From: Bacteroidales bacterium
GTDB lineage: Bacteria > Bacteroidota > Bacteroidia > Bacteroidales > JAUNSR01
Reading direction: 5' to 3'
DNA: 64,000 bases
Assembly: GCA_030539115.1 (NCBI GenBank)
Contig: JAUNSR010000016.1
Location: 1 to 64,000 of the forward strand
Shown here: positions 57,776 through 64,000 of the stretch, piece after piece
Layout: every line of letters starts with the position of its first letter
Numbering within the stretch: the stretch's first letter is position 1
Position numbers and translations under genes: made by a program
Notes under the pieces: model-generated
What the model was told of the DNA's origin: nothing
Database searches by the model: none
What the model saw: only the letters and a program-made list of their open reading frames with translations

Positions 57776-58134
57776 GGTAATAATCTTTCAAACTATATAC
57801 TATAATAAATTTCTGAATACATTCTTTTTTACATGGTTCTCTCCAAAATATATATACATTTTATACAAAAGTAAAAATATCCGATATCTAAGATGTTTTA
57901 AATATGACCTATCACTTGTTATTTTTGATAATATTTTTTCTTTTTTGATTAATAAATAGATGGTTATGTAAAATATTAAATTATTTGTTGAAACATTTTA
58001 TTACTAAAATAATAAATTTGTGAATAAATAAGCGTAAAAGATATTTTCTTAAACATTTTATAGATCTGATTGGTGCTGATGGAATTTTTGAAACAAGAGA
58101 TTTATATTTTTTTAAATCCTATAAATAATTACCG
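57776..58134. other. Divergent region between GH106 and SGNH esterase genes
   Basis: About 360 bp AT-rich. Contains the minus-strand -7 box at 57866-57873 (TACTTTTG). No other element recognised. Confidence 0.5.
57866..57873 (-). promoter_or_regulatory. -7 box of the GH106 gene
   Basis: Reads TACTTTTG on the minus strand (TAnnTTTG). Predicted leader about 85 nt. Confidence 0.45.
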
Positions 58135-59592
58135 ATGAAAAAGACATTCCTTTTAATTATGGCGCTCTTTGCAATGAATCTTGCAAATGCCGCTATTAAG
58201 CTTCCAAAAGTTATTGGAGACAATATGGTGCTTCAAAGAAATTCAAATGTAAATCTTTGGGGCGAAGCCTCTCCAAACAAAACAGTAAAAATTAAAACAT
58301 CCTGGAACGGTAAACAATATTCCGTCAAGTCAGACAATGATGGCAATTGGAAAGTTGCTGTTGTTACCTCTTCAGAAGGGGGCCCCTATACAATAGAAAT
58401 CACTGACGGTGAAAAATTGGAACTTAAAAACATTCTTCTTGGAGAGGTTTGGATCTGCTCAGGACAATCAAATATGGAGATGCCTGTTAAAGGGTTTGTT
58501 AACCAACCTGTTGAGAATGCGGCAAAATATATTACTGAGGCTTCTCAATATCCTCAGATAAGAATGTTTACCGTAGAAAGAAATTCAATTGATGAGGCTC
58601 CTCAAAAAGATTGTAAAGGAGGAGAATGGCTTACCTCAACACCAAAAAGTGTGGCAGACTTTAGCGCGACAGGCTATTTCTTTGGATATACACTAAATAA
58701 AATGCTGAATATTCCTATTGGGCTTATAACAACCAATTGGGGAGGGTCAACTATTGAAACTTGGATGACAAAAGAGTCGATAAGCTCAATCCCTGGTGTA
58801 AATATGGAGGTTATTTCAAACTATAAGAATGATAATGCAAGAGCACAGGCTTTATATAATGGAATGATCAACCCGATAAAAAATTTTACAGCCAAAGGTT
58901 TTATCTGGTATCAAGGCGAATCAAACAGAGGTAATTATTATGATTATGCGTCTCTAATGAAAAAAATGATCGAGCTTTGGCGCACTGAATGGAATGACCA
59001 GGAGATGCCTTTTTATATGGTTCAGCTTGCACCTTACAATTATGAGGGAGCTCAATATCGTAGTCTGCCTTTGGTTATTGAAGCTCAATATAAAGCAGCT
59101 TCAGAGCTAAAACACTGTGACGTTGCCGCTACAACAGATATCGGTCATCCTCAGTGCATTCATCCGAGTCGTAAGCTTCAGGTTGGTCAGCGTCTTGCTT
59201 ATCTTGCCTTGGCAAATGACTATGGCATTGAAGGGCTTCCTGCAAATTCTCCTACATATAAATCTCTTGAGATTAAAGATAATAAAGTTGTTTTATCATT
59301 TAACAATGTAAACAATGATAATAGTTTTTGCGGTTTCTCCACAACAGGAGTTAATAGTTTTGAGGGATTTGAGATTGCCGGAGAAGATCAGGTGTTCTAT
59401 CCTGCACAAGCTAATCTTGTATGGTGGCAAAATAAAATGGAGGTAAAAAGCGACAACGTTGCTAAGCCGGTTGCTGTCAGATATGGTTTTGCAAACTTCA
59501 GCACTGCAAATGTGACAACAGCCTTGGGACTTCCATTAGTGCCTTTTAGAACTGACAACTGGGACATTCCACAAAACCAGATATTCAAATAA
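58135..59592 (+). CDS. Exported SGNH-family sialate O-acetylesterase-like protein
   Basis: A 485-residue periplasmic esterase. Signal peptide MKKTFLLIMALFAMNLANA; an N-terminal beta domain; then the SGNH block: GEVWICSGQSNMEMPV with catalytic S112, GLITTNWGGSTIETWM (glycine block), GFIWYQGESNRGNYYDY (asparagine block) and IHPSRKLQVGQR (histidine block). The family removes acetyl groups from sialic acid or plant polysaccharides. Proximity to the GH106 enzyme fits pectin deacetylation. Substrate not shown. Confidence 0.93.
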   Translation: MKKTFLLIMALFAMNLANAAIKLPKVIGDNMVLQRNSNVNLWGEASPNKTVKIKTSWNGKQYSVKSDNDGNWKVAVVTSSEGGPYTIEITDGEKLELKNILLGEVWICSGQSNMEMPVKGFVNQPVENAAKYITEASQYPQIRMFTVERNSIDEAPQKDCKGGEWLTSTPKSVADFSATGYFFGYTLNKMLNIPIGLITTNWGGSTIETWMTKESISSIPGVNMEVISNYKNDNARAQALYNGMINPIKNFTAKGFIWYQGESNRGNYYDYASLMKKMIELWRTEWNDQEMPFYMVQLAPYNYEGAQYRSLPLVIEAQYKAASELKHCDVAATTDIGHPQCIHPSRKLQVGQRLAYLALANDYGIEGLPANSPTYKSLEIKDNKVVLSFNNVNNDNSFCGFSTTGVNSFEGFEIAGEDQVFYPAQANLVWWQNKMEVKSDNVAKPVAVRYGFANFSTANVTTALGLPLVPFRTDNWDIPQNQIFK

Positions 59593-59664
59593 TAGGTGAT
59601 TTAAGTCTTTATTTTTATTTGAAAGACTATGTTTTTTGATATTTGAAATTGTTTTATAAAAATA

Positions 59665-59716
59665 ATAAAGAGAGGAAGAATATTATTAATGATATTTCTT
59701 TCTCTCTTTATTATAT
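59665..59716. terminator. Bidirectional terminator between SGNH esterase and EamA gene
   Basis: AATAATAAAGAGAG pairs with CTCTCTTTATTAT between convergent genes. Confidence 0.75.
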
Positions 59717-59730
59717 ATAAATAGTCTTTG

Positions 59731-60621
59731 TTACAGAACTTGTGAAACTGCCTCCTCTTTTCTTGTTTTAAGAACAACCAATGCCACTGCAATAAGAATT
59801 GAACAAATGCCAAATGCATTGCTGAATCCAAAAGGTTCTTTAAAAACCACCACACCAATAGCAACTGCAGTTAATGGCTCCATACATCCAAGAATTGAAG
59901 TAATTGTAGGTCCGATATATTTTACTGCAAGAATTAATGTTAAATCGGAAATAACTGTAGGCAGAAGCGCAAGCAGAAACAAGTTAATGCCGGCAGAGGT
60001 GTCGGGTATCATTTCAATACCTCCGTCTAAAAGTGCATTAATCAAAAAGAATATAGAGCTTGAAAACAGAATGTAAAATGTCAAGGCATATTCGTTGAGG
60101 TGCTTTATATTGCTCTTTTGCAGCCCTACAATATATAGTGCGTAGGTAAATATTGAACTAAGTGCGAAAACTATCCCCATCGGTTCTATCTCTCCAGCTT
60201 TACTCCAGCTTAATACTGAAACTCCAATCAATGATAGGCCTATTGCGGCAATAATTGATGATGAGGTGCTCTCTTTAAAGAAAAATATCATAATTAAAGC
60301 AACCATGAGCGGATAGAGAAAGTGTATTGTTGTGGCTATTCCGCTTGGAATTTTTGTGTATGCTACAAGCAGCAGCAATGCCGTTGCCGCGTAAAAAAAT
60401 CCAAGTATAATGATTGTGAAAATTTCCTTACTGGAAATCTTCTCAAACTTTCCTTTGAAAAAGGTGATCAATCCCATGATAATTGCTGAGAGTATAAATC
60501 TGTATGACAATACTGAAGATGTGCTCATCCCTGTGTTTAACACCGGTAATGCAAGAAGCGGTATCAAACCGAATGTTGCAGAAGAGGCAATTGCAAAGAA
60601 TAATCCTTTTAGTCTTTTCAT
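59731..60621 (-). CDS. EamA/DMT-superfamily transporter
   Basis: A 296-residue inner-membrane protein of ten hydrophobic helices in two EamA repeats (first ATTIHFLYPLMVALIMIFFFKE, second LGCMEPLTAVAIGVVVFKE). Members export or import metabolites such as amino acids, purines or sugars; the substrate cannot be told. It starts 39 nt from leader element copy 3, with two more copies further upstream. Convergent with the SGNH esterase gene. Secure family, unknown substrate. Confidence 0.92.
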   Translation of the reverse strand: MKRLKGLFFAIASSATFGLIPLLALPVLNTGMSTSSVLSYRFILSAIIMGLITFFKGKFEKISSKEIFTIIILGFFYAATALLLLVAYTKIPSGIATTIHFLYPLMVALIMIFFFKESTSSSIIAAIGLSLIGVSVLSWSKAGEIEPMGIVFALSSIFTYALYIVGLQKSNIKHLNEYALTFYILFSSSIFFLINALLDGGIEMIPDTSAGINLFLLALLPTVISDLTLILAVKYIGPTITSILGCMEPLTAVAIGVVVFKEPFGFSNAFGICSILIAVALVVLKTRKEEAVSQVL

Positions 60622-60660
60622 TTATTTATTTCTTTTATCTAATATTTTTTACATTAATGT

Positions 60661-60730
60661 ACAAATGCGCCATTTATATACCTTTTGGTGGGTATCTCAT
60701 CTATAGGCAAGTTATGGCGGTTTCATTTGT
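60661..60730 (-). repeat. 70-nt hairpin leader element, copy 3 (nearest the EamA gene)
   Basis: Minus-strand ends ACAAATG-AAAC-CGCCAT and ATGGCG-CATTTGT pair; inner ATACC/GGTAT hairpin. 39 nt upstream of the start codon. Confidence 0.75.
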
Positions 60731-60765
60731 GAATATCTTTTATCTAATATTTTTTACATTAATGT

Positions 60766-60835
60766 ACAAATGCGCCACTTATATACCTTTTTATTGGTAT
60801 CTCATCTATAGGCAAGTTATGGCGGTTTCATTTGT
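60766..60835 (-). repeat. 70-nt hairpin leader element, copy 4
   Basis: Same as copy 3 with a T-to-C change (plus strand GCGCCAC) that turns the last stem pair into a U-G wobble; the inner ATACC/GGTAT hairpin is kept despite loop changes. Confidence 0.75.
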
Positions 60836-60861
60836 ATAAAATTCTATTTTTTAATTTTAGT

Positions 60862-60931
60862 ACAAATGCGCCATTTTTCAGTCTCTTGTGTTGCGTATCA
60901 ACTTTTGGTGGCTGTGGCGATTTTATTTATT
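60862..60931 (-). repeat. 70-nt hairpin leader element, copy 5 (diverged)
   Basis: CGCCA/TGGCG stem kept; ends and loop diverged, with an inner GTTG-ATAC-GCAAC hairpin. Farthest from the EamA start. Confidence 0.55.
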
Positions 60932-60959
60932 AGCAGCTATTAAAGTTTATGTATAGAAA

Positions 60960-60997
60960 TAAAAAAAGACCTGCTATAAAAATATAACAGGTCTTTA
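60960..60997 (-). terminator. Terminator of the tRNA-Met transcript
   Basis: AAAGACCTGTTATA pairs with TATAGCAGGTCTTT on the minus strand directly after the tRNA, followed by TTTTTTT. Confidence 0.85.
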
Positions 60998-60998
60998 T

Positions 60999-61075
60999 TG
61001 GTAGCGAGACCGGGGCATGATCCCGGGACCTCATGATTATGAATCATGCGCTCTAACCAACTGAGCTATCTCGCC
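60999..61075 (-). tRNA. tRNA-Met (CAT), elongator type
   Basis: On the minus strand: acceptor GGCGAGA/TCTCGCT, D arm GCTC/GAGC, anticodon arm CATGA-TTCATAA-TCATG with anticodon CAT, T arm CCGGG/CCCGG, discriminator A and encoded CCA. The acceptor start is not the initiator type (which lacks a 1:72 pair), so elongator Met is most likely; an isoleucine-CAT tRNA cannot be fully excluded. Confidence 0.93.
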
Positions 61076-61105
61076 GTCAAAACATTTTTGTTTTTGATTG
61101 CGGTG

Positions 61106-61135
61106 CAAAGATAGATGTAATATTGATATGTGCAA
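61106..61135 (-). promoter_or_regulatory. Promoter of the tRNA-Met gene
   Basis: On the minus strand TTG at -33 (61135-61133), 19-nt spacer, and TATCTTTG at -7 (61113-61106); predicted start ~61100, 25 nt before the tRNA. Confidence 0.6.
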
Positions 61136-61839
61136 CTATTTTTGAGCGAAAAATATTTTACCAATACTTCTCCGGTGCTTATGCCGATGGCTTTTGCCTT
61201 AATATTCAAAGTTATAGCCAAAGTATTAAAAAATTAAAAAATCATTTTTGATTTATTTAAAATGCATCCTACTTTCATGAACTTAATTTTATCGCCCATT
61301 TTATACTTACCCACGTGCTAAGATGGTTAATTGATTGTGGGTGCTTTTTGTACTATTTAATTCTTTTTGTATATAGATTTTTTATCTTCGATGCCTTATG
61401 ATCGTTTTATATGTAATGATTGTTTTTAGTTATTATAGTACACTTGTTTATTTTAATTATCAAATTTTTAATTTTCATCAAACAAAAATTTAATATACTT
61501 AAGTTGTTTTTACAAATAATATTAATATCGTATTATAAATACTTAAGTCTTTGTTATAAAATATTCAAGTAATTTAAAAAATATGTTGTGGAAAAGTTGA
61601 AAAAGACCGTTCAAAATTAATTAATTGATGGTATCTATTATAAAATAAGCTAAAGACTTGAAAAAAAGGCTGTTTGTTTGAGATGAATGATAAAAGAATT
61701 TAGAAAGAGGTTGCTTTTGATGGCTTTTGAGGATTTTATCTTAATTTTTAATGTTGGAGTGTATACAATAAATAAAGCCTGTTTAAGATAAATTTTTGTC
61801 TTAAACAGGCTTTAAATTATTATGAAAACAAAAAAATAT
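61136..61839. other. AT-rich region without a supportable gene
   Basis: Mostly A/T homopolymer-rich sequence. A weak hairpin (ACCCAC at ~61309 and GTGGGT near 61337, before CTTTTT) could be a terminator of a short RNA, but I see no promoter. The right end holds the terminator at 61773-61814. Confidence 0.45.
61773..61814 (-). terminator. Terminator after the unknown secreted protein gene
   Basis: AAAGCCTGTTTAAGA pairs with TCTTAAACAGGCTTT; 26 nt beyond the gene stop. Confidence 0.75.
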
Positions 61840-62544
61840 TTAATCCAACTCTTTTATTATTTTATTACATTTTACATCACCGCACACACTTGTTCCATAT
61901 CTGCATTTTTTAGAATTTATCTTTTTCTCTTCAATAATACCTTTATCGTTAACGGTGTAATTATAATAGTCCAAATCGCCATCCAAAATGCAGCTATCTA
62001 CTGTATTAACTACATATTCCAACATTGTACCATTTTTAATATTAAGGCTTAAAAGATCTTTGTTATTTTCACTTTTTTCAAATTCCCCGATAGCAAAATG
62101 TTGATCACTGGATTTGCCTATTATTTTTTCATCTATAATTTTACCTGATTTGTCATATACTATCATGTAAAAATAATTAATCCATAATCCAAACTTTGTG
62201 GTACAGTCACTACAATTCATATTAAAAATAGCTATAGTGTATTTGTCAAATGTAAATTTGAATCCGTAAGAATAAAAATTGGATTTATTAACTTTTTCAC
62301 ATGGATACTTTTCTGAGCAAATAAATTTTAAAACATATTCTGTTGAAATTTCAGAGTTGTCATTTTTTGATTTTTGTAGTTTCTTGTCATAACGAGAAAA
62401 ATAGTTACCCAAAGAGTCACTGTTGAATTCCATAGGAAGCTCCCTCTCTTTGAAGTTGTTTATATACTTTTGAAAGTTGTCTTCCTGAGCCATTGCAACA
62501 AATTGGCAAAAGACCAAAAGAATTGTCAGAATTTCGGTTCTCAT
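61840..62544 (-). CDS. Exported protein of unknown function, cysteine-containing
   Basis: A 234-residue protein. Signal peptide (MRTEILTILLVFCQFVAMAQ). The mature protein has eight cysteines, several in close pairs (CSEKYPC, CSDC, C...SVCGDVKC), which could form disulphides or bind metal. No domain is recognised. It is alone, with a terminator after it and an AT-rich gap before it. Function unknown. Confidence 0.7.
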   Translation of the reverse strand: MRTEILTILLVFCQFVAMAQEDNFQKYINNFKERELPMEFNSDSLGNYFSRYDKKLQKSKNDNSEISTEYVLKFICSEKYPCEKVNKSNFYSYGFKFTFDKYTIAIFNMNCSDCTTKFGLWINYFYMIVYDKSGKIIDEKIIGKSSDQHFAIGEFEKSENNKDLLSLNIKNGTMLEYVVNTVDSCILDGDLDYYNYTVNDKGIIEEKKINSKKCRYGTSVCGDVKCNKIIKELD

Positions 62545-62742
62545 ATTTGTATTGGTATTAAATATATTAATAACTAAAATTAATAATGGTGTTTTTTTAT
62601 TATATTAGTTGTCATAACATTTTAGATATGATGTATTCGGTTTTAGATGTGAGGGTGATTCCACTTGGAAATTCTAATGTTATTGTTTATTAACCTGTTA
62701 CTGTTTTGACAGCATTTCAATTTAACCTTATTTTTAATGCTT

Positions 62743-63318
62743 ATGGGAAAGCGATTTAACCTTATCATATATCTGACTATACTGATGTTTTGCTTCAATA
62801 CGGTTTTAGGATAGAGAGATTCTGTTTTGTATAGGAACTTGGTAAATCAAAACAATGGATATATTCATGAAAAAGTTTATACAATGACAGACCGCGGATA
62901 TTATTATGCAGGCGATATAGTTTGGTTGAGAAGCTTTATTGTAGATGCGGCAACAAATCGGCTTTTAAACTCAAGCATTTATAATTATATTGATTTGATA
63001 GACTGGAGAACAAGAAAGACTGTAAGGTCGGTTGTTGTCAGGCGCAGTGACAATGATATATATAAAGGCTATATAGCTCTTGATGATACATTGATGAGCG
63101 GAAAATATCTGTTGAAGTCTTACACCAAATACCAGCTTTCAGACAACCGGGCAAATTGTCTATTTTATAATAATGATATTGGCAGGTATGCCGACTTGCT
63201 TATGATGTTGGAGGAATGGACAAGTTATAATATTGATAGGGCATTAAAAGGAGAAATTGAAAAGCCGATGATGTCGTTTGAAAGTAAGCATCCGTTGATA
63301 TCGATGAACAGGGAATAA
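62743..63318 (+). pseudogene. Broken gene for an MG2-domain exported protein
   Basis: From ATG 62743 a signal peptide (MGKRFNLIIYLTILMFCFNTVLG) is followed by a TAG stop at 62812-62814; the frame continues as VYTMTDRGYYYAGDIVWLRSFIVDAA and YKGYIALDDTLMSGKYLLKSYTKY, an MG2-type domain as seen at the start of ~850-900-residue TonB/carboxypeptidase-regulatory-like envelope proteins. Near 63195 the sequence jumps to DLLMMLEEWTSYNIDRAL, which belongs to the middle of such proteins, then ends at 63318. So it has an early stop, an internal deletion and a missing C-terminus. Confidence 0.7.
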
Positions 63319-63376
63319 GTATTATATTTGAAAATAAATTTTTAATATCACTTGGTGTTCCCAAATTTTCATAGAT

Positions 63377-64000
63377 ATGGGAAATATCAGAGGTACACAC
63401 ATAAAACGCATGAATTCAGTTTTGTTTGACTTCTATAAAAAACACATAAAAAAACACAAGGTATTAACATTCATCATTAAATGGCAATGCCTGTCTGTAT
63501 TAACAGTTGTTCTGTTCTGGCTTTTATGGGCTATTATAGACTTTAATGAATGTATGCGGGAGGGGGTCTCCTTTAAAGTTGTAATATTTGATTACATTTA
63601 CTGCACCGTATTTACATTGTTTGTGATTCAGATATGCAAATTTATTCTATTCATTTTCTCATCAAGGATAAAAAATCGCTTGGTATATTTGTCTATTTCC
63701 ATCATATATATAGTAGTAAATGTACTATTGGCTCTATTGTTTGAAAAAATCACCAACCTTTTGTTCTTTAATGAACTTGAAAGTAATGTGTTGGTTGAAG
63801 GTTTCTATATTTTTAGCTTGATATCAACATTGTTGTCTATACTTATATTGTCGAACCATCACTATAGTCTTTATATTATGGAATTAAAAGAACGTCAGAA
63901 AACTGAACTTCTAATTCTAAAACAGCAACTGGATCCACATTTTATGTTCAATAACTTAGGCACACTTGACGCATTAATGGAATCTGACACTGAAATGGCG
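63377..64000 (+). CDS. LytS/YehU-type sensor histidine kinase (3' end outside window)
   Basis: The first 208 residues of a membrane sensor kinase. Start ATG 63377 (MGNIRGTHIK) or 63410 (MNSVLFDFYK) in the same frame. Four membrane helices (e.g. LSVLTVVLFWLLWAII, LFVIQICKFILFIF, IIYIVVNVLLALLF, YIFSLISTLLSILIL) are followed by a coiled linker and the kinase phosphoacceptor region LILKQQLDPHFMFNNL, which is the PF06580-type His motif. Partner (usually a LytTR response regulator) would lie downstream. Cut by the window end. Confidence 0.88.
   Translation, partial: MGNIRGTHIKRMNSVLFDFYKKHIKKHKVLTFIIKWQCLSVLTVVLFWLLWAIIDFNECMREGVSFKVVIFDYIYCTVFTLFVIQICKFILFIFSSRIKNRLVYLSISIIYIVVNVLLALLFEKITNLLFFNELESNVLVEGFYIFSLISTLLSILILSNHHYSLYIMELKERQKTELLILKQQLDPHFMFNNLGTLDALMESDTEMA

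Larger units (their letters stand above)
60631..60840. repeat. 105-bp tandem duplication upstream of the EamA gene
   Basis: The unit 60631-60735 is repeated at 60736-60840 with few substitutions. Each unit holds one complete leader element plus its spacer TTATCTAATATTTTTTACAT. Confidence 0.85.

Noticed and set aside
60504..60839. 111-codon frame with repeated protein sequence
   Set aside because: The repeated peptide simply translates the 105-bp DNA duplication and overlaps the EamA gene antisense.
40621..62814. TAG recoding as a sense codon
   Set aside because: mscL, DUF4919, metA and the metallophosphoesterase all end naturally at TAG, so TAG is a normal stop here.

Overview
The window looks like an AT-rich chromosome segment from a member of the Bacteroidales (phylum Bacteroidota). 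Four things point there: TAnnTTTG -7 promoter boxes recur upstream of genes; GldH, RicT, purH-mreBCD-mrdA-rodA and ZapA/RNase Y occur in Bacteroidota-style order; DUF4919, DUF3843 and GxGYxYP proteins (families I associate with this phylum) are present; and many secreted polysaccharide-degrading enzymes are encoded. TAG, TAA and TGA all act as normal stops. The exact genus cannot be read from the sequence.

Layout. 1-8.3 kb: the start of GAPDH (-), mscL, a DUF4919 secreted protein, a large fused PD-(D/E)XK nuclease/SF1 helicase, then a convergent DUF3843 gene. 8.3-9 kb: a gene-poor gap with a candidate small RNA. 9-13.3 kb: a GH3 plus GxGYxYP putative glycosidase pair (-). 13.4-18.5 kb: an OmpA-like lipoprotein, an MBL-fold hydrolase, metA and a U32/RlhA-type peptidase. 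18.6-25.9 kb: purH followed by the rod-shape operon mreB-mreC-mreD-mrdA-rodA. 26-32 kb: a GntR/LacI-type regulator, a GH140 apiosidase-like enzyme, a beta-propeller-like lipoprotein and the decayed 3' end of a TonB-dependent receptor gene. 32.3-36.7 kb: gldH-ricT-rny-zapA and a coiled-coil gene (-). 37-43 kb: a sugar mutarotase, fucP, a Tat-exported Gfo/Idh/MocA protein, a broken beta-helix (pectinase-like) gene and a metallophosphoesterase. 43.2-52.8 kb: housekeeping trxA, dnaE, an aminotransferase, ribBA, an LptF/G permease and a START-like gene (-). 53-60.6 kb: an acyltransferase, a GH106-type rhamnosidase, an SGNH esterase and an EamA transporter. 60.6-64 kb: repeats, tRNA-Met, an unknown secreted protein, a broken MG2-type gene and the start of a LytS-type histidine kinase.

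How the genes fit together. Sugar genes are spread over several loci: GH3, GH140, GH106, a beta-helix remnant, an SGNH esterase, a mutarotase, fucP and a sugar-type regulator. They suit the side chains of pectin (rhamnose, fucose, apiose). No intact SusC/SusD pair is present, and three exported-protein genes are visibly decayed, so this looks like an eroding set of polysaccharide-utilisation genes between stable housekeeping operons.

The least explained signal is a family of five ~70-nt hairpin elements. They lie 32-39 nt upstream of the start codons of three unrelated minus-strand genes (DUF3843, ribBA, EamA). Two of the copies form an exact-length 105-bp tandem duplication, and one stem pair shows a compensatory change. 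I found no known riboswitch or repeat class that fits. A second candidate is a short RNA gene near 8.68 kb with its own promoter and terminator.
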